From NCBI RefSeq assembly GCF_000003815.2, contig NC_049983.1, forward strand, positions 27,360,515-27,424,514: a stretch of 64,000 nucleotides of DNA, read 5' to 3'. A program made the position numbers and the translations under genes. The notes below the pieces were generated by a model. The model made no database searches. It saw only the letters and a list, made by a program, of their open reading frames with translations, and was not told the origin of the DNA. Source of the DNA: Branchiostoma floridae (taxonomy: Eukaryota > Chordata > Leptocardii > Amphioxiformes > Branchiostomatidae). How positions within the stretch are numbered: the stretch's first letter is position 1; the number at the start of each line of letters is the position of its first letter. Below, in pieces: positions 28,801-34,077 of this stretch.

Positions 28801-30933
28801 TGAGGCCGACCAACCGTCAGCAGGCAGCCGCGCATGGATGGCGAAGAAGTCCACCCCTTTATACTGCTGGTTTGTAGTTCGCACGACTTGGAAAGCGTGA
28901 TTTCCAGCTGAGAAGAATAAGCATCATAATTAGGCTTGTTATACGATGGAGACAGAAAGTGTAATTATAAGTGCTAAAGCAAAAAACATTGCAGCATAAC
29001 TATCTTAACAAAAAGGCTATTGATCACAGTTTCTCTAACAGTCCCAAACTATTCGTTTTTGTCGTTTTGGCGTTACATTCATAAGAAATCCCATACACAA
29101 ATCATTTAGAAATTCAAACGTCTACCTCATGTTTGTGTTCCTATGTATTGTGAAAACTCTTTATCCGTAACTACGTAACAAACAAGAAAACAAAAACAAA
29201 ACTTACCGGCTGCTGTTGGAGCTGAAATTCCTGTAATGAGAGGTTGAAAATTGGTCAGTATATTTTATTTCTGGATTCTTCAAACTCTAGTCTGTCAATA
29301 AATGAAAGGTTTGGCCACCATTTGAAAAAAAAATACAGAATATAATATTCAACAGAACAGAATATTCTGGAAAATTACTCTTTGGCCTTGGGTTTAATAT
29401 CTTGCTTTCGTAGTGCACAAAACGCGAGGCCATTTCTCATAAAATATTCAGAGGTTTTATGTATCTTTACATCATGGTTGATTGCTCCTTTTGTTAGCAC
29501 AGCTTGCCACTCCTTACTTCCACATGAAAAAATGACCTTTTGAAAACACCTGTAGGAGTATAAGAATCAATAGACTTTATTTACCAAGTCAAATCTGTTT
29601 TGGAAGAGACTCAGAACCAGAGAAATGAAACACATTCCGCATGCATGACACGATAAAGTGGCGGTTGCACTCCGAGACATTGCCACCTATTTTCGTCATT
29701 GTCCGGACGGTGTGTAACTTATGGGTTTTCCAGTCTACAGGGACAGGACTGGGATGTGTGGTTGGAACTAGGATGTGTGGTTGGAACTGGGATGTGTGGT
29801 TGGAACTGGGATGTGTGGTTGGAACTGGGATGTGTGGTTGGAACTGGGATGTGTGGTAGGAACTGAGATGTGTAGACAAGCAGGTGACTTTCTGCATTCC
29901 TCCAGAATTAAATCGCTTTAATCGGGAGTACAGGACAGGACAAGATAGAAGGTGCTCAAAACAGCCTCTGTACTGTAGACCTGGGCCCCGTGTCCTTGAA
30001 TGGGTGTGGTCACCTGTTGCAGGATTTGTGCAAAATATGTGCAAAATACGCGTGCTTTTTGGCAGTAAGTTGCCATCATGTGTGGTAATCTACAAAGAAT
30101 ATCTAGAATTTTACCTAATTTTCTTGAAAGAACGAATGTTTGAACGAATATGCCATATTTGAGACAGAGTTTACCTGCCTTAAAAATGTTATCCTATGGG
30201 CAAAGTCTTTAGTTTGTCGAAGCACAGGCACATATGGCGTTCAGGTTCGAACCTGCACCTAAGTATATGCACGGGTACAGGTACAGAGTTCTGGCCACAC
30301 ATTGCAAAGAATAAATAGATGGCAGGCTTATTTGCAACAACAAGCATACCGTTACAGCATTGCCTTGCTGAATCGGGGTATGAGACAGAGAGCATTCTTA
30401 AAAATCATTCAACAACTCTACACTAAAATGTTAAGTACTAGTCTTAAATCTGAAGGTTCTGCACCTGAACCGTCTTAAAGTTGTCCTTTGTACTCAGTGT
30501 TCTGCCGTATAGCCTTCTCCGTTTAGGGGCAACTAACTTCAGAAGGTGGCCATGGGTGATTTCTTCTCAGCAATATTCACGCAGAGTTTACGGCGTCTCA
30601 GGTCCAGGGAAGTACGTGAAAACTGTTCTAAAGCTCTGTCATACCTAACATGGCTTCTACCTAGAATTACGGTTCATTCTTTGGAAAAAAACTACCGGCC
30701 ACACTGTCACCTCGAGCAGAAGTAATTTTGCACCAGACGACAGCTTTAGTACAAGCAAATATCGCATAGGAAAAAAAACTGTATCCCCAACCAGTGACAA
30801 TCAGCAGCCAGCAGGCGATCCCAGCGGAGACCAGTCGGCTCATCGTGGCCCGGCGGTCCCGTCCGGCTATGGTTAGTCCGTCTCTGCAAGTGACGCCGGG
30901 ATCGTCTGGTTTTCGGTCGGTTGAGAAAAACAT
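7338..30933 (-). CDS. Polycystin-1-family (PKD1-like) multi-domain membrane protein, 37 exons, 3' end missing
   Basis: I joined 37 minus-strand exons (listed separately) from the ATG at 30933 to the N gap at 7338; every junction keeps frame, giving about 2,470 codons. Approximate residue order: membrane segment 34-60; A+B modules 88-234, 266-431 and 432-587; EGF 235-265 (between modules 1 and 2); EGF, six-Cys, FN3, FN3 at 588-844 and again at 845-1100; Ser/Thr-rich and acidic stalk 1101-1410; GAIN/GPS region 1411-1720; first helix near 1745-1765; PLAT about 1777-1944; membrane helices 1945-2170; polycystin (TOP) domain from about 2180; next helix near 2445. GPS, PLAT and TOP in this order is diagnostic of the polycystin-1/PKD1L family, which forms complexes with PKD2-type channel subunits on cilia or other surfaces. 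The C-terminal pore helices and stop codon are absent, probably lost at the 7238-7337 gap. Which PKD1-like subtype it is cannot be settled: there is no lectin, PKD or REJ repeat array that I could recognise. Confidence 0.93.
8042..8216 (-). CDS. PKD1-like exon 36: polycystin (TOP) domain, part 1
   Basis: VTEPSALWPWLNETALQSFY, ETSYNDDKPRWWEKVFTADM, SPPILIQARVKPG. W-x-WL-N near the start and L-x-QARVK at the end are family landmarks. NET is a glycosylation sequon. Phase 0 to 1, donor CCAG|gttggt. Confidence 0.95.
8482..8723 (-). CDS. PKD1-like exon 35: cytosolic loop, helix 6, start of TOP domain; GC donor
   Basis: Basic loop (RVKKKMERLSQM), helix LLWDIILSCARLLLALTIIN, then FHQTQSAAENFVQSIDE. 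Joining to exon 36 in phase 0 requires donor GAG|gcgagtgc, a GC-AG site; the join gives the conserved FVQSIDE-VTEPSALWPWL sequence. Reading on would give a short non-conserved tail and a stop at 8410. Confidence 0.87.
8879..9011 (-). CDS. PKD1-like exon 34: end of helix 5 and cytosolic loop
   Basis: VLVLAIVFSSVFQKHTLKMI completes the helix begun in exon 33; the rest is the cytosolic loop ending KQKEFD. Phase 0 to 1, donor GACA|gtgagt. Confidence 0.9.
9255..9745 (-). CDS. PKD1-like exon 33: membrane helices 2 to 5
   Basis: Largest complete exon (491 nt). SKFTRIERLGCCLSFLTLSM with MVASAMWL is helix 2. GIMTSITCLPVVMAIVVLFQ is helix 3. After a charged loop (RRNSKGGRPDRDAET), LPHWCKYVAWVLVVLSAVGS is helix 4 and LSAFFTTFLADIFLLQPVK starts helix 5. 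The FTR-x-x-RL-x-CCL, LPHWC and QPVK motifs are strongly conserved across PKD1-like proteins. Confidence 0.97.
10137..10315 (-). CDS. PKD1-like exon 32: PLAT C-terminal strand and linker
   Basis: FYFFCDEWLAADRGDGQVAK closes the PLAT domain (CDEWLA-x-D-x-GDG motif). FLFPASLRSNLVEEHLFFSV and AIMPTG then match the conserved linker to helix 2. Phase 2 to 1. Confidence 0.95.
10670..10830 (-). CDS. PKD1-like exon 31: PLAT domain, part 2
   Basis: Encodes VFNQGSQVTLNFSTAEQLGN, VGLLQLMHDNSGEGSRASWN, VDRAAVQDLTTGKL. L-x-H-D-N-S-G-x-x-S-W is the central PLAT signature. Phase 0 to 2, donor AACT|gtgagt. Confidence 0.96.
10908..11072 (-). CDS. PKD1-like exon 30: PLAT domain, part 1
   Basis: Encodes YRLHLWTGTAKHAGTESTVS, FNLCGDEATSGVRVVSITEK. 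The Y-x-L-x-x-W-TG...AGT-x-S-x-V-x-F-x-L-x-G pattern is the start of a PLAT/LH2 domain. It sits on the first cytosolic loop, as in polycystin-1. Phase 0 both ends. Confidence 0.96.
11186..11410 (-). CDS. PKD1-like exon 29: GPS cleavage motif and first transmembrane helix
   Basis: Encodes ICHCNHLTAFGSDF: C-x-C-N-H-L-T is the GPS, with self-cleavage expected between Leu and Thr. After PPNRVDFGALT comes the first helix, AVLTTIFVVDCLFLLALLII, then a basic stop-transfer, DPRLKRK. Catalytic His and Thr are present, so cleavage is likely competent. Phase 0 both ends. Confidence 0.96.
11706..11854 (-). CDS. PKD1-like exon 28: GPS first half
   Basis: Encodes CDVNEQTEENRVLSDSFYAY, QIQWAHLSCVFWSETQDAWR, PEGCT. 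C-x-F-W-S-x6-W-x3-GC is the first cysteine pair and tryptophans of the GPCR proteolysis site. Phase 1 to 0, donor ACG|gtgtgt. Confidence 0.93.
12149..12626 (-). CDS. PKD1-like exon 27: GAIN core, interrupted by an assembly gap
   Basis: Starts QNPFTW at 12626, is lost in the N run 12469-12607, and resumes as KIITYPLPG, LNTSVVYGVWGRYGGRPDDQ, VIPEECSLMETLGG. The NPF.W and YGVWGRYGGRP motifs are typical of the beta-rich part before the GPS. The 478-nt span keeps frame across the Ns (phase 0 to 1), which suggests the gap size is right modulo three. Confidence 0.85.
12975..13220 (-). CDS. PKD1-like exon 26: GAIN-like region
   Basis: 82 codons, phase 0: KEIIVQKSRQVLDDLSNTIT, DIMRLGAPPVTIKRSGVTLK, ending PHNVTVK. 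Matches the family pattern of a helix followed by G-x-P-V-x-I and a beta strand ahead of the GPS. Contains a predicted N-glycosylation site, NVT. Confidence 0.88.
13506..13663 (-). CDS. PKD1-like exon 25: helical, strongly acidic segment
   Basis: 158 nt, phase 1 to 0: LVESIASLLHEPEDDAEAND, EDDHVSPEERAQKAKQEEEE, QRAE. Highly charged, possibly coiled-coil. Donor GAG|gtgaaa is chosen because it restores phase 0 for the next exon; reading through would hit a stop at 13398. Confidence 0.78.
14401..14491 (-). CDS. PKD1-like exon 24: helical pre-GAIN segment
   Basis: 91 nt, phase 0 to 1: NTALDVLQSITSKLGKLDLS, DPSTVEAVGG. Acceptor ccaacag, donor GGGC|gtaagt. Confidence 0.8.
14935..15072 (-). CDS. 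PKD1-like exon 23: helical pre-GAIN segment
   Basis: 138 nt, phase 0: MCRKAIQRLDSETVRAQTSQ, RVQMISELSSLVITACPDIP, QENAFK. Amphipathic helical character like the segment before the GPS in polycystin-1 proteins. Acceptor tgttgcag, donor AAG|gtaaag. Confidence 0.82.
15628..15699 (-). CDS. PKD1-like exon 22: acidic linker
   Basis: 72 nt, phase 0 to 0: AIGADDDGAVRLEQPTSAAD, EKSE. Acceptor acaaacaag, donor GAG|gtaagt. Length and phase make it skippable. Confidence 0.65.
16067..16147 (-). CDS. PKD1-like exon 21: stalk
   Basis: 81 nt, phase 0 to 0: APGNGLDSIYADAFSPNPQD, VLQRLAQ. Acceptor tgatcag, donor CAG|gttagt. May begin the helical part of the GAIN region. Confidence 0.75.
16378..16436 (-). CDS. 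PKD1-like exon 20: stalk linker
   Basis: 59 nt, phase 1 to 0, encoding MKQTSTFSPGGSRTTPGDQ. Acceptor gtacag, donor CAG|gtttgt. Supported by phase fit to neighbours. Confidence 0.65.
16592..16765 (-). CDS. PKD1-like exon 19: acidic pentapeptide repeat stalk
   Basis: About seven in-frame copies of a 15-bp repeat give GDQSDGDQPDGDQSDGEQSD and further DGEQS units, then EATKDG. Phase 1, donor GATG|gtaggg. Low-complexity acidic spacer, expected to vary in length between alleles. Frame preserved by the 15-bp unit. Confidence 0.82.
16897..17052 (-). CDS. PKD1-like exon 18: Ser/Thr-rich mucin-like stalk
   Basis: Encodes 52 residues dominated by Ser, Thr and Ala (MSTTPAASTSKTTASTARTS and similar), with a short hydrophobic patch MTSFFISLL. 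Probably O-glycosylated. Phase 1, donor TCTCG|gtaagt. Confidence 0.8.
17442..17708 (-). CDS. PKD1-like exon 17: fibronectin type III domain (block 2)
   Basis: PPTDLEFVAVTESMLRLTWV, NPDAVVTGYRIMYGQEEATE, LQADSMYKVEIITIG. FN3, phase 1, donor GACCG|gtgagt. Last of the recognisable ectodomain modules. Confidence 0.93.
17974..18249 (-). CDS. PKD1-like exon 16: fibronectin type III domain (block 2)
   Basis: VEPPINLAVSDVTDKGFKIT, W.PSTDPDLHGYRVVVS, SDYVISVTSLFLTDG. 276 nt, identical in length to exon 12, phase 1. Donor CACAG|gtagga. Confidence 0.93.
18489..18590 (-). CDS. PKD1-like exon 15: short six-cysteine module (block 2)
   Basis: Encodes CGHCQGGDMNCDRMSGVCSA, GCQDGWKTQLCNEG; same length (102 nt) and phase as exon 11. 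The preceding intron is about 2.2 kb against about 0.5 kb in block 1, because of an apparent mobile-element insertion. Confidence 0.88.
18738..20473. mobile_element. Candidate non-autonomous DNA element in intron 14
   Basis: Perfect 11-bp inverted ends, TGCCTTGCCGC at 18738-18748 and its complement at 20463-20473, bound about 1.74 kb. The left end is itself a small palindrome (GCCTTGCCGCCAGGCAAGGC). No transposase-like frame inside. A tRNA-like segment lies within it. The matching intron of the paralogous exon block lacks this sequence. Confidence 0.45.
19537..19609 (+). repeat. tRNA-like sequence, probably a SINE head
   Basis: TGGCGTAGTGGTTAGCG resembles an A box and GGTTCGAACCC at 19587-19597 is a good B box, with tRNA-like spacing. 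The acceptor stem does not pair and a poly-T run follows, so a functional tRNA gene is unlikely. Confidence 0.5.
20759..20881 (-). CDS. PKD1-like exon 14: calcium-binding-type EGF domain (block 2)
   Basis: Encodes EPDECATVNGWCDQICTN, VPGSYRCFCRQGFVLMPDAH, GCGG; 123 nt, phase 1 both ends. The DEC start and N-x-PGSY-x-C-x-C pattern fit a cbEGF. Start of the second four-exon block. Confidence 0.92.
21030..21302 (-). CDS. PKD1-like exon 13: fibronectin type III domain (block 1)
   Basis: FN3 domain: TDLEFVDVIETTSMLSFTWV, PPDAAVTGYRIMYGQ, LQPDTMYKVEIITIG. Single phase-1 exon, donor GACAG|gtgaat. Paralogous to exon 17, with which it shares GYRIMYGQEEATE. Confidence 0.93.
21521..21796 (-). CDS. PKD1-like exon 12: fibronectin type III domain (block 1)
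   Basis: A whole FN3 domain in one phase-1 exon: VDPPMNLTVSDITDEEFKVT, W.PSSDPDLQGYRV, and LETDYIISVRVL with the hallmark Trp, the GY strand and the Tyr corner. Acceptor cttctgcag, donor CACGA|gtaagg. Paralogous to exon 16. Confidence 0.93.
22055..22156 (-). CDS. PKD1-like exon 11: short six-cysteine module (block 1)
   Basis: Encodes CGHCQGGDVNCDPVSGVCSA then GCQDGWKTRRC, six cysteines in 34 residues, phase 1 on both sides. It resembles the short EGF-like repeats of scavenger-type and multiple-EGF receptors. Nearly identical to exon 15 (18489-18590). Confidence 0.88.
22642..22761 (-). CDS. PKD1-like exon 10: EGF-like domain (block 1)
   Basis: A 120-nt symmetrical phase-1 exon: GCANENGGCAQNCTSLEGG, YYCSCLQGYFLLADLHGCEG. 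Six cysteines in EGF order with the typical N-x-GGC..NC and Y-x-C-x-C-x2-G-Y signature. First exon of the four-exon block repeated at 20881-17442. Confidence 0.9.
23555..23796 (-). CDS. PKD1-like exon 9: B half of cysteine module 3
   Basis: Starts CVDEYNSDPYINNVLLCPPA and ends GSIVYTVCTGIV, with TCPLASCKREIW between. Phase 2 to 1, donor GTAG|gtaggtat. The cysteine pattern matches exons 4 and 7 except for an extra Cys (LLCPP) near the start. Confidence 0.9.
24067..24292 (-). CDS. PKD1-like exon 8: A half of cysteine module 3
   Basis: Encodes GNHAFEVLRTANQQYQGVDF, FVIEAGIPFDGYGLSASES, WCRDYQNLCAEFGLNATG and CGENYAVEGG. Phase 1 to 2, donor ATCCG|gtacaac. Closest to exon 3. The intron upstream of it contains the 51-bp minisatellite. 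Confidence 0.9.
24480..25235. repeat. 51-bp G-rich minisatellite in intron 7
   Basis: About 15 diverged copies of a 51-bp unit containing GGGTGAATGGGTAAGTGGAT then AGTGTGGGTGGGTGGTGTTG. G-rich on plus. Because 51 is divisible by three, two minus-strand frames stay open as Thr/Pro/His repeats; these are not genes. It separates A+B modules 2 and 3. Confidence 0.9.
25297..25547 (-). CDS. PKD1-like exon 7: B half of cysteine module 2, GC donor
   Basis: Starts CVTEYNSDPYTDNALF, has HCSYNYCNRDI in the middle and ends NRIVYTVCRGRD. Phase bookkeeping and alignment to exons 4 and 9 put the 3' end at GACG|gcaagtac, a GC-AG intron donor with otherwise perfect consensus. Without it no GT donor keeps phase 1 at this point. 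Confidence 0.87.
25954..26200 (-). CDS. PKD1-like exon 6: A half of cysteine module 2
   Basis: Encodes GRHRFEVLRTKNQAYPG, a short insertion, LNFLAIEARLPADGLS, WCTDYMYLCAEYGLRPTG and RGEDYALEGGPNFSDGAAR. Phase 1 to phase 2, donor GCGCG|gtaggatt. This is the longest of the three A copies. Same unnamed family as exons 3 and 8. Confidence 0.9.
26340..26535 (+). mobile_element. tRNA-derived SINE fragment in intron 5
   Basis: TGGCGCAGAGG-like A box region, B box GGGTTCGATTC at 26411-26421, then CTTGTGCCCTTGG...CCCTTTACAC and AGGTGAAAAATGAGT, ending in a GTAAG-type repeat tail. The body segment matches the SINE at 43795-44321. Confidence 0.65.
26677..26769 (-). CDS. PKD1-like exon 5: EGF-like domain
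   Basis: A 93-nt symmetrical phase-1 exon encoding NGGCQHFWDGQSTCICQPGF and ending QPDGRSCVG. Spacing C-x-C-x8-C around CICQPGF is the second half of an EGF domain. It links A+B modules 1 and 2. Acceptor cccaacag, donor GTAG|gtgggg. Confidence 0.85.
   Translation of the reverse strand, partial: VMAAASISGTVRARVSVNLASCCSQTVVVV
26770..28126. other. Intron 4 of the PKD1-like gene; nothing recognised
   Basis: AT-rich, with homopolymer A and T tracts and no exon-like segment in frame with the flanking phase-1 exons. An alternative small exon cannot be excluded. Confidence 0.5.
28127..28386 (-). CDS. PKD1-like exon 4: B half of cysteine module 1
   Basis: Starts CDTEYNSDPYNNYV, contains a GCGGYCQRNI cysteine cluster and ends DQTVYTVCKGS, with donor CACA|gtgagt. 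Phase 2 in, phase 1 out. Homologous to exons 7 and 9 (C..EYNSDP at the start and VYTVC at the end in all three). Presumably disulfide-bonded and extracellular. The function is not known to me. Confidence 0.88.
28727..28907 (-). CDS. PKD1-like exon 3: A half of cysteine module 1
   Basis: Encodes GNHAFQVVRTTNQQYKGVDF, then FAIHARLPADGW, then WCRDYQNLCEGFGLRPTG. Phase 1 in, phase 2 out (donor GCTGG|gtaggac). It aligns closely with exons 6 and 8 but lacks about 14 residues of their tail (the EDYALEGG region). I do not recognise a named domain. The conserved positions are WC.DY..LC and GL..TG. Confidence 0.88.
29207..29230 (-). CDS. PKD1-like exon 2: 24-nt microexon
   Basis: Acceptor attacag and donor CCG|gtaagt flank 24 nt encoding ISAPTAA plus split glycine codons, phase 1 on both sides. 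Its multiple-of-three length makes it skippable without frame change. It joins the membrane segment to the first A module. Supported by splice consensus and phase fit only. Confidence 0.7.
29751..29875. repeat. 19-bp minisatellite
   Basis: About seven near-identical copies of GGGATGTGTGGTTGGAACT in intron 1, the last two slightly diverged. Confidence 0.85.
30696..30933 (-). CDS. PKD1-like exon 1: start codon and N-terminal membrane segment
   Basis: The ATG at 30933 opens 79 codons ending at donor GCCG|gtagt, phase 1. A basic, Arg-rich stretch (residues 22-35) is followed by a hydrophobic run, LVSAGIACWLLIVTG and on to about residue 60. This could be a signal anchor (cytosolic N-terminus) or an unusually late signal peptide. 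A second in-frame Met at residue 31 (MSRLVSAG) would make it a normal signal peptide, so the true start is uncertain. Tandem copy with frameshifts at 32102-32347. Confidence 0.75.
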
Positions 30934-31165
30934 CGTGTCCTTGGCTGTTTGACGTCATCTGTTGCCTAGTGCGAACTATGTTTACCATGTTTCCATGGTA
31001 GTTGCCATGGTTATACCGCGGTCGCGCCCTGTTAATGTCTGTCCATCTCTGCGATTGACGTAGAGATCGTCACATCTTTGGTCTGTACAGAAAAACAACG
31101 TGTCCTTGGACGGGTGTGGTCAACTGTTGCCTAGCGCGAGTCATTTTTCACCATATTTCTATTCA
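30934..31165 (-). promoter_or_regulatory. Putative promoter/5' leader of the PKD1-like gene with CRE and RFX X-box-like motifs
   Basis: Just upstream of the ATG is a perfect CRE, TGACGTCA, at 30950-30957. At 31001-31014 the minus strand reads ATAACCATGGCAAC, one mismatch from the RYYNYY-WW-RRNRAC X-box bound by RFX factors, which drive ciliary genes. Both motifs are kept in the duplicated copy (CRE 32364-32371, X-box-like 32415-32428). Transcription start is not visible. That these are the working elements is an inference. Confidence 0.4.
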
Positions 31166-32101
31166 CACAAGATGAGCCAGAATGCAGTCCGAATGAAATT
31201 CCTGTGTATTCGTAGTGCATTTCTATATATTCCTGAATATTCGTAGTGCATTGTAGATATTTAGACGGCTGGTTCACCATCGAATGGGATCAGAATGTTT
31301 CGGATAATGTTAGTATGACGTAGAATGCGGCCATGCTGTAGTTAAAATACACTTTGAATGTCGTTCGATATTTCTTCATTCCCAATTTACCTTGAATGTT
31401 TTGAACATTACCAAAACATTTGAGATGACCACAAGAATGTGCACAAATAAATGGAATGCTGCGATAATTTCTAGAATACACTTAGGATACCCAGGAATAT
31501 ATACAAAGTATCTTCAGTCTGATAGCATTCTGGCTTTGTCTGCCTCGCGTGTTTAGGGGTCTTAAAAGAATGGCATAGGACGATGTCACTTTAAGTGTAT
31601 TAGATGTCACTTTAAGTGTATTAGAAATCGTCCTGTCCATATCGTGATATTTGGTTGATTACTAGGGTTTAAGCTTTTTTATTGGGTTCGTTCCCGAGGT
31701 GGCGCGCTTTTTAACAAATATTTTACAATTCATCACTACACTGTTGTACGCTAGATTTTGTGATTGAAATATTAATTGCTTTGTTTTCTCTTTTTGTTCT
31801 TCCATGTAACCTTCTCCGTTTAGGAGCAACAAACTAGAGTAAGTGGCCATGAGCATTTTGATATGGACAATGCAATATTCACGCCAAGGTTACAGCGTTT
31901 CAGGTCCAGGGAAGTAAGTTTCAGCTGTTCTAAGGCTCTTTCATACCAAGAATGGCTTTTACCTAAAATTATGGATCCATTCTTCTTCTTCTTTACTACC
32001 ATCAAACCTCCTCTACTGGGGTATCACTGAGGGCGGATTCTGTGAAGGGTGTTGCCATGTCTGGCCCAACAGTTGGCACTGTAATTTGGGAAAACAACTA
32101 C

Positions 32102-32347
32102 CGGCTACACCGTCACCTCCAGCTTCCAAATTGAAGTAATTTGGCACCAGACGACTGCTTGAGTACATGCAAATATCGCATAGGAAAAAAAAAATATCCC
32201 CTACCCGTGACAATCAGCAGCCAACATGCTATTCCAGCGGAGACTAATCGGCTCCTCGTGGCCCGGCGGTCCCGTCCGGCCATGGTTAGTCCGTCTCTGC
32301 AAGTGACACCAAAATCGTCTGGTTTTTCGGTCGGTTGAGAAAAACAT
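32102..32347 (-). pseudogene. Second copy of PKD1-like first exon, frame-broken
   Basis: Closely similar to 30696-30933, including the initiating ATG (32347), the WLLIVTG hydrophobic core and the donor CCG|gtagttg. One extra A in the DRK codon run and a one-base difference at the poly-T tract break the frame; the shifted frame stops within about 50 codons. An internal ATG (MAGRDRRAT) could still open the hydrophobic part. It is either a decayed upstream first exon or a misassembled second haplotype. Confidence 0.7.
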
Positions 32348-32762
32348 CGTGTCCTTGGCTGTTTGACGTCATCTGTTGCCTAGTGCGAGCTATGTTTACC
32401 ATGTTTCCATGGTAGTTGCCATGGTTATACCGCGGTCACGCCCTGTTAATGTCTGCCCATCTCTGCGATTGACGTAGATATCGTCACATCTTTGGTCTGT
32501 ACAGAAAAACAACGTGTCCTTGGACGGGTGTGGCCACCTGTTGCCTGGCGCGAGTCATTTTCACCATATTCCTATGGTAATNNNNNNNNNNNNNNNNNNN
32601 NNNNNNNNNNNNNNNNNNNNNNNNNNNNNNNNNNNNNNNNNNNNNNNNNNNNNNNNNNNNNNNNNNNNNNNNNNNNNNNNNNNNNNNNNNNNNNNNNNNN
32701 NNNNNNNNNNNNNNNNNNNNNNNNNNNNNNNNNNNNNNNNNNNNNNNNNNNNNNNNNNNNNN

Positions 32763-33860
32763 TTTTATTCAAAAGTCTTCATCAGAATAACAAGAGAGTG
32801 GTACCGCACTTGCTTTTATAATTTCTACTCTAGTTAGGGCAGGGCGTCCTGAGCAGTTCGGACAGGGTGCCCTAGGAAATAGCCACAGCTTACAGGATAT
32901 CGTATTACACTGACTATAGTTGCCACTTATAATACAGAGTTTATTAGCCAATCAGCTGACATGATATCGTTTTGCACTGAGTTTGGCCAATCCGAGCGTA
33001 GTCCATAAAAGTAACTGGAAAACTCCCTCCCTCTCCCCCACAGAGACCCTCCTACATAAAAATAACACGGATTTCTAGCATAGACTAGCATAGACTATAC
33101 AACCTCGGAAAGGTACCACCAAATACCATCGCTTTTATGGTTTTTATAGTTTACCAGAAAATACCATGCACTGCATTTTGTTAATTACTGGTCACAGGGA
33201 AAGTCAAGTATAATACTTTGGGTATGCCTACCAAAGAATAGCAGATAAAACGGTCTTCTGTTACATTTGGCTGTATGTGGTCCGCTGTAGCATAATGCAA
33301 GCCATATTCGTTATCTTTGCATGATTACCGAAACTCGATACAAACAGTTCAAACTGAATAGAGGACGTCACTGTCTTTCTCTTTTCATGTTTTGCCATGG
33401 CTCAGCCTTGGTTGGTTTAGAACTGTTTACTGATAAATAGAGATTATACAAAGTGCTGTAATCTTAGAAAACTGCCAACCGAATGGACGGACATTTACAA
33501 GTCTTTTACGTTGTATTTCGGACACCTCGGTGACATGGCTGATCACCTTTGAACTTTGAGTGGATCCGTGTTCAGCTATAAGCCATTTCTCCTGTGGTTT
33601 TCAGTATAAAGCACAAAATCATGTTAAAGACAGGGTGGTTAAAATAAAACAGTAGGTCTCGCCGTTGAAACCAAGACGTTGTTGTCTTCCGTCCATGAAG
33701 AAAAGTATTTGTATCGTTCATGAGTAGGGTGAACCCGATCTGCCACATTGTAACGTTTCACATGCTCCTTTTCCACATGAACGCCGACGAACAAAGCGTT
33801 ATGAAATATTAATGTTCCCCACACTCTCCTGTGTACTGTTGAAGGCCACCCCGTTCTAGC
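32763..33860. other. No gene seen
   Basis: Unique-looking AT-rich sequence after a gap. The minus-strand frame at 33639-33980 overlaps the foldback element and has no recognisable homology. Confidence 0.45.
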
Positions 33861-33863
33861 TAC

Positions 33864-34077
33864 GCTAGCACTATTCTCCAAGTAGAGGTTAGGCTCCTGC
33901 TGTGTTTTAACGTTTTTTTTAGTCGTTTTTATCGGGCTTTCTATTTTGTCATTTTTTTTAAGTACGCCAGCCAAACACATTAAGATATCAAAAGAAAAAT
34001 AGAAAGCCCGATAAAAACGACAAAAAAAACGTTAAAAAAACAGCCGGAGCCTAACCTCTGCTTGGAGAGTACGCTAG
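33864..34077. mobile_element. Foldback (MITE-like) element
   Basis: Two arms of about 85 bp, 33864-33948 and 33993-34077, are imperfect inverted repeats (GAGGTTAGGCTC, then AACGTTTTTTTT and TATCGGGCTTTCTATTTT, versus their complements) around a loop of about 45 bp. Transcripts from either strand would fold into a long hairpin. I associate this sequence with an abundant amphioxus repeat, from memory. Confidence 0.8.

Larger units (their letters stand above)
30490..32581. repeat. Tandem duplication of the 5' end of the PKD1-like gene
   Basis: 30490-31165 and 31795-32581 align over exon 1, promoter and flanking intron, about 1.3-1.45 kb apart. The outer copy carries an extra segment of about 100 bp near 31998-32095. 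Inside each copy the start of exon 1 (around 30885-30950) is itself echoed about 165 bp upstream (GAGATCGTCACATCTTTGG region), so an older nested duplication is likely. Confidence 0.8.
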
